Source of the DNA: Polyodon spathula
Lineage: Eukaryota; Chordata; Actinopteri; Acipenseriformes; Polyodontidae
Length of the DNA stretch: 64,000 nucleotides
Direction: 5' to 3'
Assembly: GCF_017654505.1 (NCBI RefSeq)
Contig: NC_054559.1
Span: forward strand, 6,545,281-6,609,280
Shown here: positions 46,231-56,860 of the stretch, in pieces
Numbering within the stretch: position 1 is the first letter of the stretch
Layout of the letters: each line of letters opens with the position of its first letter
Translations under genes and position numbers: made by a program
Notes under the pieces: generated by a model
Databases searched by the model: none
Seen by the model: the letters and a program-made list of their open reading frames with translations, nothing else
Told to the model about the DNA's origin: nothing

Positions 46231-47407
46231 TATGCCCAGTTGGCCTATCCTATGGAATAAACCATACTGGTGGGAGTGGGGGGGGGATCTCAACTGGGCA
46301 GATTAACTTAATCATCTTTAGTTGAGTTTAAAGAAGAGGCAAGATCCCTGAAATGTCCCTGAAATGGAGTTTGTTTCTTCAGCTCATATGAGTTCACAAT
46401 GCAATCTGTAAGAGAACCTGATAACTATATTAGGAAGTGCCAGACAGTACCATCCATTGTGCAGCAGTGTCTTGTCTAAAAGTAAAAGGAAACAGGATCC
46501 AGAGATGGCATGGCTCTTACTTTAGCTAATCTAGCCAATCTTACATATTTCTCTATGTCAGGCAACTCAAACCAAAGAGCAGCACCTGGATTCAGGTGAC
46601 AGCACCTTGACACAGACTTATCAAAAATATTTAAAAGACACATGATTTGAGTAGTTGTAATAAGGTGCACTCTGAATGATTGTAAATATAAGGTTCACGT
46701 AAAAATAAATCTGTAGATAAGATACTTAGTCATTTTTATACCCATTCAAAACACATCTCTAAACCCTGTCACTGTCAGGTCTAATTATATTTAATCACAT
46801 TTAGGTTTTTGAAAATTCAGCCTGTAACTTCATAATTTGTGTTACTAAGGCCACTGTGAATATTGCATTAGTCTGTATTGGGGTGAGTTTTGCTGTAGAA
46901 AAAGTTTGTTTTATGAATATAATACCATTTCATAAATTGGAACTCAAATCCGTTTTAAATACTAAAAGAGGTTTACTCAAAGTTACAAAAAGCAGTGCTT
47001 TGTTCTCGGCCTACCTCCCTCAGAGCTATGGGTGGCTATGTTGATGCATGTGGAGCAGTCAAATTTCTCTCCAGGGCCACCGTTCAACATGACAATGAGC
47101 TCAACGCAGCAGAACAGAGGCAGCCAATAGATAAAGAATAGTTCCTATGAACAAGCTCTGAGACCACACTGCACATATTAATACGAGTCTGTGTGAGGAG
47201 GACGAGTCAGCTCTTCCACTGCACTGCCTCTATATTCAAATAACACAGACACTGTAGTTTAACACTTACAATGTCGCCACATGCCATTGGCATTGTGGCT
47301 CTTGATGTTTTCTGTTATTTTTGTTGTTTACTAAATATCTTGGTATCCCTGCAATCATATTTAAATATAGTGAAAGCTAGCTATTAAAAAGTAAGTAGCA
47401 GGATTCC
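46231..47407. other. Intergenic, nothing recognised
   Basis: Short frames only. A G-tract lies near 46278. No repeat family is assigned. Confidence 0.4.
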
Positions 47408-47775
47408 ACAAAAATATAGCGTTACACGTCCCCACATGTTGCTACAACTGCTTAAATAACTGTTTATACACTTATAACTTTAAAGTCTGTTTCAAAGCTC
47501 TTTTCAAAATGTCTGCTCTAGTCCACATTATCAAAGAGGTAACACAACAATAATGATCCATGATGTGGTAATGAAAAGAAAGCAAGAGCACAGTGATTTA
47601 GAGGCCAGAACTTAAACCCCAGTGCACTAGAGCTGCCATTTGAAAAATAGCTTCGAAACAGACTTTGTATTGTAAAAAGCTGTCAGGATATTAACAATGA
47701 AAAGAAAAATGACAGGTATGTTATTTAAACAGTTGTAGCAACACATGGGGACGTGGAATGCTATATTTTTACTCT
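47408..47775. mobile_element. Foldback MITE with about 110-bp inverted arms
   Basis: The left arm 47408-47522 (aaaaatatagcg, acacgtccccacatgttgct, aaagtctgtttcaaagct) is matched in inverse by the right arm 47628-47775 (agcttcgaaacagacttt, gttgtagcaacacatgggg, tgctatattttta). The arms differ by small gaps and substitutions, and the loop is about 105 bp. It is noncoding, and no clear target duplication was found. Confidence 0.75.
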
Positions 47776-48136
47776 CTCAAATCCCAGCCTCACGCCACAC
47801 ATCTTCTATTCATAGTGGACTATAACAAAAATCGAATGTTTCAGGCATTACAGACACACTTAAAAATAAAACAACAAACAGCTGCTAATGGAAATATCGA
47901 ATGACAAAACACAATCAGGTTGATCACAATTAACCTTTCAACTTTCTTCTTGAACAAGTTCCTGAAGAAAGCCCTAATTGGCTTTCATATCATACACATC
48001 ACTGTCCTATCCTCAGGGTCAAAATACATATTTAATGAATAATGATGAACAAAGAAAGAGAAGTCCAGACATAAACCAACTAGCTGGAGAGATTTTTCTT
48101 GTTTGAATAAACCCAGTGGTAATGGTATGGATTGAA

Positions 48137-48600
48137 CAAAAAGTGCTGGGCTGCAGTGTGGAAAGCAGTGTCTTTGAGTAGCTCAATTGTTAGAGTGCTG
48201 GGCTGCAGTGTGGAAAGTAATGGGTTTGAGTAGCTCAGTGGTTAGAGTGGTGGGCTGCAGTGTGGAAAGTCATGGGTTTGAGTAGCTCAGTGGTTAGAGT
48301 GGTGGGCTGCAGTGTGGTGAGTCGTGGGTTTGAGTAGCTCAGTGGTTAGAGTGGTGGGCTGCAGTGTGGTGAGTCATGGGTTTGAGTAGCTCAGCAGGTA
48401 GAGTGGTGGGCTGCAGTGTGGAGAGTTGTGGGTTTGAGTAGCTCAGTGGTTACAGTGCTGGGCTGCAGTCTGGAGAGTTGTGGGTTTGAGTAGTCAGTGG
48501 GTAGAGTGGTGGGCTGCAGTGTGGTGAGTTGTGGGTTTGAGTAGCTCAGTGGGTAGAGTGGTGGGTTTGAGTAGCTCAGTGGAAGTGCAGTGCTGCTGAG
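48137..48600 (+). repeat. 52-bp tandem array of tRNA-like units
   Basis: Eight or so units repeat with a strict 52-bp period (gagtagctcag-type starts at 48176, 48228, 48280, 48332, 48384, 48436, 48488, then 48539 after a 1-bp loss). A shortened unit follows at 48569. Each unit contains TAGCTCAGTGG, a match to the pol III A box, and 44 bp later GGGTTTGAGT, close to the B box. That is the spacing found in tRNAs. The end of one B box overlaps the start of the next A box, so no complete cloverleaf fits. It looks like amplification of the core of a tRNA or tRNA-derived SINE. Confidence 0.8.
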
Positions 48601-49089
48601 TGGAAGTTCTCTTTTAGCATGCATTGTTTCCATTATGAATAGGGCTACCAGACGTCCAGTGTCAGATTTCAGCATTCATTTTTTTGTCCCAGTCAGAAAC
48701 AGTAAAATTGTTAAATCACCACTTTTGCTATTTTGTAGTCACATTTTTTATAACTACAAAACTCTAGCAGTGTGCTCAGCAAGTTGACAGCAGAGCAATT
48801 TATTATACAAAAATAAAATAAAGAAATGTATGGAGTACTTGTTTGATAATTCTGATTATGTGTTTAATAATGCATATTCTGTTTAACTTCCTGAAACATG
48901 GCTGTTACTTTTTATCTTGAAAATGCCACCAGCCAAGTTAGCCTTTTAAATTCGTGCCTATATTTTTTTAAAAAAATTATGATTGTGTTATTATATACTA
49001 ATTTTAACTGTTGTTAAAGAGTTGTTAACAGCTGTTACCTCTTTAATGAATTAATAAAAAACAACATGTATACTGTGCCTTTAAAATGT

Positions 49090-49619
49090 GGGATTTGTAT
49101 GTCTCGCTGGCTTCAGCCGGTTCCATCCGGCCCGAGATTAAGATTTCACTTCCGGTGGGGAGGGGCTGCGAGGCCTGATCAGTGGAGATTGTAGACCAGA
49201 CGAGTTGAGAGGGTGATGCACTGTCGAAAATAATTTTAAAAAGCAAATAGGGCAATTGTCAGTATTATTTTATAGCGGCAGAGCCAAGTCTTGTTGTTTT
49301 TTTTTTAATAGGACAGAGCTTTAAGACTTCGGGTGCGCGGCTTTGCAAAAAAAAAAAAAAAAAAAAAAAAAAACGCAAGCAGTAGCGTTGCCCCCGGTCC
49401 CAGTGCTTAATACTGTCAGTAGCAATAATTATACCAATAATACCAGTATATGGTGGTTTTCCTAGTAAAGGAGTGCCATGCGTTTTTAGATAGTTTTATG
49501 TAATATTGATACATGTATTAGTAACGGTCCTGTGAGTGGAGTATGAGCTGTAACCTGGAGCAGCCAGCAACACGTCAAGTTCAGTAACAGCTACCGCATT
49601 AAGCACAACCGCAAGAGGC
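49090..49619 (+). promoter_or_regulatory. XPO6: XPO6 promoter region and 5' UTR
   Basis: This stretch is richer in CpG than its surroundings. It contains CACTTCCGGT (49147-49156), a standard ETS/GABP-type site of housekeeping promoters, and other CCGG-containing motifs (ccggttccatccgg) just upstream. No TATA box is evident. Transcription start is not determined; the 5' UTR runs to the ATG at 49620. A 27-base poly-A tract (49347-49373) lies inside it. The assignment follows from the ATG-donor structure downstream and from the position upstream of exon 2. Confidence 0.6.
49347..49373. repeat. Poly-A tract, 27 bases
   Basis: Homopolymer within the presumed XPO6 promoter or 5' UTR. Confidence 0.9.
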
Positions 49620-49622
49620 ATG
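49620..49622 (+). CDS. XPO6: Exportin-6 exon 1: initiator ATG only
   Basis: GGCATG is followed at once by the consensus donor GTGAGT (49623-49628), in phase 0. The next coding exon at 56259 opens with GCG TCG GAG GAG, giving M-ASEEASLRAL, the expected amino terminus of exportin-6. The whole coding contribution of exon 1 would thus be the start codon. I inferred this from the fit of frame, donor and protein; a cDNA would settle it. Intron 1 would be 6,636 bp. Confidence 0.7.
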
Positions 49623-50943
49623 GTGAGTTGAGCACTTTATAATATCAATAATGTGTATATACTATAACACAGCTGCTTCTTAACATTTGCAGATGTGTCT
49701 GGCTTTTTATTTGAAATTAAGCAACCGGCGCTTCACGCCGAGGTTCCTCTATTCGTTCCTTTCTTGTGATATTTCTGACCCTGACTCCCTAGTCTGTCGT
49801 AGTTCTAATCGACTTTTATTGCGTTAGCAAATGTATGCTAAAATTACATTTCTTAAACTGAAGGAAAGCGGAGGCACGTTTTAAGGAACAGTGGCTTGAA
49901 ACCTGGTTCCAGGAGACCTAGTTTGAGGCAATTTTGCTGTATGAAACACCAAGTCTACCTTGGTACCATGCAGTGGCCTGAAACCTAGCCTCCTGGACCA
50001 AGTTCAAAGTCACAAAGTGGCTTCGTCTTCCCCGAGCTTTAATCAAATGATTCATATTCAGGAAACGAGACGCACACCAGACGCATCTGCAAAATTTTCA
50101 TATTTAGACTTAGATTTATTTATTGATTTATTTATCGTGGGTTCCATTTGCTACGCATTCAAATTTCAGTGCAGTTGTATTTTATTTGTAACCACAAAGC
50201 TGTTAGTCTGCCTGTTGTATAGTTATTTTCAATTTCAAACCAAGTACAAATAACGAGTATTCATAGTTATTAACTTAATAATATACGTGGCAAAATAGCT
50301 AGCGTTCAGGTCTGCATCATGCGTTTGGGATGTAAATCTATCTAGTATTGTTAATTTAGGCTGGAGACCTACATCGGTAGTTATATTACATTTTATTGTA
50401 ATACTGTTTTCCACGCTTTGCTGTAGCATGTTCTGGAAGTCTCTGTTGTAAACACAACAGTTTATATGTGCTTCACTAAACCAGCGGTGTTCGAATTACG
50501 TATTGGGGAATGTCCAGAATGTAAAAAACCGAAAGCTCATTACTATTGAAACGTGACTGTTGGGGTTTACATCAATGAGAAGTCCATGCGATTAAAGGTA
50601 GTTTTATTGGCGCTATTCATCTAGGAATATTGCGATTTTACTGATGTGTAGGTATTGGTAGCAGATAACACAAGGACAGGCCCAGGAAATATGTGAATAC
50701 ACACAGATCATGCCATTGTGTAGCATTACTTTGTAGGGGCTTCTGTGGGCTGTATTAGTAGCTAAGGTACACCATGGACAAATAGCTCAAAGGTCGGCCT
50801 GATCCAGTAAAGCCTGAAATTGAACTAACTTCTATGCAGGAGGAATCTTAATTCCTCTGTGGACCAGGGTAATGGGGGATTTAGCCCACATTTTATAGTA
50901 AATGGATTTCCAATCTATAAAATGCAAAATTGTAAACATGAGT

Positions 50944-51470
50944 AGCCCCTTTCACACTGGCATGCTTTACCTGGGTCGGAACCTACGCAGGTCAGGACCC
51001 AATGTCATGCAGGTAGCCTACGCAATTTCGCACTGCTTTTGATAAAGCAGGGTTGACCTGGGTGACAGACACAAGTACACAATGTGTGTATTGATGTCCC
51101 AGAAGCAGCTTGTTACAGACTCTTCCGTCCAAGCTTGTCTGGATTGAACAGTTGTCTCAAATGTTGATTGGAGAAAATGTTTCTTCATCCCTGCTGCTGT
51201 CTGGCTCATGCTGGCTAAACACAGTAAACAAACGTTCCTTGTCGAAGTTAAACCTTCACTTAGGCATGGCTGTTTATTTCATCCACCGTCTTGCATTTTG
51301 TCTTGCTCAACCCGGGTCATAGCATGTTGACACACATCCTGAGGTGGGTCGCTGGGACCTGGGTTAACCCGGGTACATCCTAGGTACGTGGTTTTACACT
51401 GTGGGATTGTGACCAGGGTAGTCAGAACCTGGGTCTGGACCTGGGTAGGAGTGCCAGTGTGAAAGGGGCT
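50944..51470. mobile_element. PIF/Harbinger-type MITE in XPO6 intron 1
   Basis: Perfect 19-bp inverted ends (AGCCCCTTTCACACTGGCA at 50944-50962 and its inverse at 51452-51470) are flanked by a 3-bp duplication AGT (50941-50943 and 51471-51473). A 3-bp duplication and ends of this type are typical of PIF/Harbinger. On the minus strand near 51140 a scrap reads SRQAWTEESVTSCFWDINTH, resembling the Myb/SANT-like protein of Harbinger elements. Pairs of cctgggt and acccagg motifs fill the subterminal parts. It is 527 bp and non-autonomous. Confidence 0.8.
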
Positions 51471-52799
51471 AGTGATTTGTAATTGTGTGGTAGCACACAT
51501 ATAATGATATAATTTCATCTTTCCATTTAGATCCCCAACTCAGGCCTTGTGTATGTTCAGTTATTTTCCACTACGTATTTGTTGAATAGTCACATTTTAA
51601 AACGCTCAAGAACCAAATAATTCTGTTCCTTGAAATAAAATCCTTAATTGTTTTGCATCTTGGGCAGCATAAGATCTTAAGTTATCATAAACGTGATCAT
51701 AGTAAGCCACCATCTTTAACAATTCTTAGATGTCATACCACATCCCTCCACGTTTGTATGCATTGTAGTCTATCAAAAAAAAAAGCACAAATACCTCAGA
51801 ACTGAGATCACTACCCTCAGCAGCATGTACTGGAATTAACAGAGGTTTTTCATGTTCAAATATTTCAAATATGTAAATATTTGATACATGGAAAACTTTA
51901 CATTTATTTCATATATGCATCCCAGTGTTCTCTCAAGATTTCATGTCAGGGCAGCAGAATGAGCTTGTTGTCCAACAGCTGTAAACAGTGCCAGCTGTAG
52001 CTAAAGGAAGTAATTGGAAGTGTGATCATTCATTATGGTATGATACTAAAACACTATTGATGCACAACATTTAATAAAGTTTTATAAAATTACTATAGGT
52101 TTATTGAAGCTGCAAGGAAACATGTGAAATTATATTTGCTGCCAACTAGTATCTTCAGCTTTTTGGCTTCTTACAGACTGCTTGTGAATTTATTTCTATT
52201 AATCATTGACCCTGTCTTAAATATCTGTCGCTAATTCGCTGATACCCTAAATAGAAGTCTCAGAGTCAGCAGTGAGATGCGGAGTTGGTGGTTTAACAGT
52301 CATGCTGGTGAGTTATGACGTGGCGCTCTGAGCTGCAGAGACATCTAAAACTCTTGAGGTGAGCACTGCGTAAGAAGTGGGCCAAATTGTTGGTCTGAAG
52401 AGCACTTTTATTTGTGTGTGTGTGTTTATAAAGTCATATTGCTATATATACAAAGCACTTCTTTAATGTGTCTTTAATTCTGGCTATGCTCAAAGTTATA
52501 CAATAGAGGACCGAGTTGCAGATTTGTGGCATTTGATGAAGATACCCCCCCCTGCCCCCACCAGTCTTTTAAAGATATTTTACCCATTTAAACCACATGC
52601 AAATCTCCAGCACTTATAAATATTGCTCTTAAATCTCCCTCAGAAAACCACCATCCCTGGTGAATACAGTAAATACTGCATGCAAAAATGATTGTAGTTA
52701 ACAAAATAACTGCATGAGTCTTATCTGTTATGCAGTGGCTTCATTCCTGTGGTTAATCAACCAGTTGCTTTGCCTGTTGACTGACCTGCTTTCAGCCAG

Positions 52800-53200
52800 T
52801 TATACCCCTTCTTCACTGGGACATCCGACCCGTGAGGGCTTGGTACGGTATGGGTATGGGTGGTTCTCCACTGGCTATTTGAGCCGAGCAAGAACCAAAA
52901 CGTGAAACTCCAGCCTCGAATCTGAATCTGGTTTGGAGCCAAGCCAGGCCGGGTGTGGGGTTAAGGATTTTTGTCATTATGTTGCATCAGTCAGTACACT
53001 CCAGAAAGACAAACAACATGGCGCACAGCGAGTGTGATGAGAGAAAAGTACTGCCTTGGGACGCTGAGGAAGTGCAGGCTCTAGTTTCTCTGTGGGCAGA
53101 TAGAAGTGTTCAGGAAGATCTGGATTCGTGCTTCAGAAATGAGAACGTTTATGCCTGAATTCGACGATTTGAAGCAAATGGGCATAAACCACTGGTACGG
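52800..53200 (+). mobile_element. Harbinger remnant with Myb/SANT-like frame
   Basis: From the ATG at 53018 a frame reads MAHSECDERKVLPWDAEEVQ and then ALVSLWADRSVQEDLDSCF, ending at a stop at 53156-53158. After the stop it continues in the same frame as IRRFEANGHK. This is the pattern of the Myb/SANT-like DNA-binding protein that accompanies Harbinger transposases (tryptophan, EVQALLS.WAD, then RN..VY..I). The upstream text ccccttcttcactggg resembles Harbinger-type MITE ends. No transposase is present, and the stop would truncate the domain. Confidence 0.6.
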
Positions 53201-53986
53201 TAAACTTAGCTCACACACTCAAACACAACATTCTACCACATTTCTCATCCTTGACCTTTTATTAAATTAATATATAATATAGTACAATTTGTGGATTATA
53301 AAGAAATTCCAAAATATATTCACAAAATATATAGATTACAGGTGTAACGTTGGTCTTAATTTTTGAACACCATTTATTTGCGCATCTTGTCTAGTTAATT
53401 ATTAAAAGCTGTCTTTCGTTGCATGTGAGGTTGGTGGCAATGCTCGGCTCTGCAGTGGAAAAACAACCTAGGATCTCTTTTAACCGCATCGTGAGGGTAC
53501 TGTACAGCCCTGGGAGATTCAGCTTTTATTTGGGAGCTCCTCTAAATCCCTTGTTTAGAAAAATACTGGGTATTAATGCTTGTGATGGGGTAGCCGGGTG
53601 GGTGCATGCATTCACTGCCGAGTGACAGACAGGAGAGCGAGACAGAGGTTGAATTTCATAAGCCACACAGGCGAACAGGATTTATTAACATAAACACACT
53701 GAACAGCTCACGTGACACTACCAGCAAAAACACACACACATCGGCGAATTTCAGCTTATTTAGCCCATTCGGCTTTGCTTTTGTAGCAGCCCTGAGGTGA
53801 ATAAATGGTAATTCATTAATTACAATGCAGGGTTAGAAACTAACAATACTGTGCCACTAGTCCAACGGAAACTTGCTAGTCCTGATGTGAAGTGCCCAAA
53901 TTGGAATCAACAACAGTTGGGGTCTGTAAAAATAGGCTTTGATTTTATTTTGCTGAAAAATAAACTCTGTATAAATTTAGGTTTAC

Positions 53987-53990
53987 ATTT

Positions 53991-54018
<28 letters not shown>
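53987..54018. repeat. (TTTA)n microsatellite
   Basis: Eight TTTA units. Confidence 0.9.
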
Positions 54019-54021
<3 letters not shown>

Positions 54022-54621
54022 AACAAAGCACTATCATAAATGCTCATACAGATCAATCAATCAATCGCCTGTTTGCACCTCGTTACTGAGTGACTACTGT
54101 ACTGTGTGAGAAGCACAATAATGTAAACAACACCAAGCTACATACGAGTCCCAAGCTTTAAACGTGCTACTGTTTATAGGTAAAAACTCAACTTTATTAT
54201 TAATATATTGTGTTATTATGTTTTAAGCAACATACTACGTAAAACGTGACCTATTGTTTGACCTTGTTAGTATAACCGGCCCCCTTTGCAAATGACATCT
54301 TCAGTCGGGGTCATAACCAAGTATAAATCTACACATTTTTTCAAGATGACTTTACACTTACTTCAAAAGATGAAACATGTTTCAGCAAATTCAAACGATA
54401 AACGTTGCATCCCGTGCAGAGAGAGAACACAAACATAAAGCGATATCAAGAGGGGTTGCCGTTGCAGGGGAGATGAAGGGAGGTTTCAGTTCTGAGTGAC
54501 TGTTTTCTAAGCATTATTTGAGAATGCTTATACCACTGCTACACGCCGTTAGAAAATTGACTTCCCTGTATTTTTTTAATTACTGAACGTCTGTGTATAT
54601 CTGTACATTTGGGTAATTTAC

Positions 54622-55286
54622 TGTGGCAAAGTGGTTTACAGTGCACAGGTGTAGAGGTGATGCAGTGCTCAGGAATGATTTGAAACCACACAGTTCATAG
54701 TTTAAACAGCTCTCTCTTGGCTAATAAATAACTGGCTCTACACACCAATGTGTATCGCTCAGTTAAACCACAGGGTTCAGTCCTGAAGTAAGACACTAAA
54801 CACGACACACACAAATATAGACACGATCACTTAGCTTAATCCAGTAGAGAGTGCTGTTTGTGCAGGTGGTGCAATACAAGTTTGTAGTGAACAGTGATGC
54901 AGTGCAGTCAGAGTTTAATATTGGCTTTGTAGCGGCAGCTCCCGGATAGCTTAGCCGTCTAATAATGACAAACAAATATTAGTTAATACGACAAAACAAC
55001 ACGAAACTGTTCTTTTTCACTTCACACCTTTATATGTCCTTTCATAACCATAACAGGTCCATTGTCGCATCCCCTGAAATACCCTTAGTCACGCCCCCTC
55101 CAATAGCTAGTTCAAGCATGTCTCCTCCAATCCATGACTGATGCATGGCTCGCCGTACTAGGGCGATAACTTCTGGTATTATGACTCCGCCCCCTTCCTG
55201 GATGGCCGGCTTCCGACTGACCCTGGAATGAACTGCCGAACCATCCAGTATGAGGCACGCTGTTCCTGTTATACAGCGCCCTCACA
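54622..55286 (-). mobile_element. Possible solo LTR in XPO6 intron 1
   Basis: On the minus strand the segment would start TGTGAGGGCGCTGTATAAC at 55286, has a TATA-type ATATAAAGG near 55030, and ends CCACTTTGCCACA at 54622. The plus-strand face is rich in CCAAT and GC boxes (55085-55200). The proposed target sites do not match each other, so ends are provisional. No internal genes are seen. Confidence 0.4.
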
Positions 55287-56258
55287 GGTCAGGAGGGAGA
55301 TTGCTGAGCAGGATTCATATGCTCTGTCACATTTACATAGTAGCAAAATGCATAGGTTTATGAAAAAAACAACTCACTTTTGCTTTCCTTTAGCCTTTTT
55401 GCATTCGCACTGCACACGTAGGTGATGTGCTGAAGAGCTTGATCGTCGCGGATATGTGATGGGCGGATTACTGTGTAGGGGTCCCATAAGAACCCCACAC
55501 TAATGCTGTATGCTTCATGCAGGACTATCGAGTAAAAACATTTGCTGTACTATGTGTTGTGTGTATTTTTTTTTTTTTTTAAAGCATATATATCCCCAGC
55601 ACCTGTAAGAGAGGGCTTGTGCGTCGGGACCTGCCTGTGTTGCTCCTGTTTTACTCTGCAGGACTGAAGGGGGGATATTGCATACATTTACAGTCTGTTC
55701 TAAAACTGGACAGGAAATGTTTGTCAACACTCTGCTCAGTTTGTTTACGACTCTTAGTGGTATATTTTTTCAGGAAATAAATGAGAGAGAAATTGCTAAG
55801 GGAACTTTTGACTGAAGCTTCAACAGAAGTGCCGAACAGAAAATAAACGAAAATTTAAATTAGCCTAGTACCAAAAATTTATGTTTACGTTGCTGGCATA
55901 ATTTGTAATGTGTACAGTATAAGGATGTTAGATTCCTTTTAATTGCCGAAAGATTAAACAAGTAAAAACCTTACACTGTATGCATCCCACTGTATATACA
56001 CTACAGCTGACATCTCTTTGATGTGAAATATATAATATTTCACACTTAGAAAATTATTACATTTTAACTATTAATATGTCTAGAAGCTGTTTAAAAATAT
56101 TTGTACCGATCCAGTAAATATTTTTATATGTATGCTGATCCTCCAAGGGTCCTCCTAGAATGGCTTGTATCCAGTTTCTTTCCCTGTGTATTGGTCAGGT
56201 AATATAGTTCTGTAATGGGTATATTGTAATGTATCCAGTAACTGTCTTGTATCCACAG

Positions 56259-56349
56259 GCGTCGGAGGAGGCCTCGCTGCGTGCTCTGGAGAGCATCATG
56301 ACCGAATTCTTTCACAGCTGCACCTCCAATGAACGCAAGAGGGAGATCG
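56259..56349 (+). CDS. XPO6: Exportin-6 exon 2 (residues 2-31)
   Basis: Exportin-6 is a nuclear export receptor of the importin-beta family that, with Ran-GTP, carries actin-profilin complexes out of the nucleus. This 91-bp exon (30 codons plus one base) encodes ASEEASLRALESIMTEFFHS and then CTSNERKREI, the first helices of the HEAT-like array. The acceptor gtatccacag and the donor G then GTGAGT are canonical, and the split codon G|AG joins to the next exon in phase 1. It matches remembered vertebrate XPO6 with few changes. Confidence 0.95.
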
Positions 56350-56860
56350 GTGAGTCTCCTCCGAGTCTCACTCTTTCTGAACGCATTGCAACACAATGTA
56401 GAGTGTGTAGATTTTAATCTACATGTGTCGCCATGTCTAGTGTCTTGACACACTGCTGCACTTTAAGGCAACCCTTGGGGAAACCACAAAGTACAGTGTT
56501 TAATTATATATGATAAATAAGTGGTAAATGTTATTTAATGCTAAATTGCCATAGAGATTTACCCACTCATGTGAATTGGTGAGTGAGGCTGTAAAGGACA
56601 TGAGGTCTAATGAGCATAAAATATACCAGGGTAAACCAGACGAGCAGGAATACATGCGATCTATAACGCTGTATATGTGCTGTTTAACAGAACCCTGTCC
56701 AGGGACCACATGAAACATTCATTTGAATAAGGGTGCACCAGTGGACCAGCGAAATATCTATCATAGGTTGACTGTTCAATGCACGTTGCTGATTTTGTCA
56801 AGAGCAGCTCCATATTGAATAGGTATTTGCTGAATATTATCAAGATGGGATCATGAAACG

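Noticed and set aside
48176..48280. Functional tRNA genes in the tandem array
   Set aside because: The 52-bp unit cannot contain the acceptor stem and both arms of a tRNA, and the B box has a mismatch in the invariant TTC.
48391..48675. 94-codon minus-strand frame rich in S, N, P and L
   Set aside because: It is the antisense of the 52-bp tRNA-like array; a 52-bp period cannot preserve frame from unit to unit.
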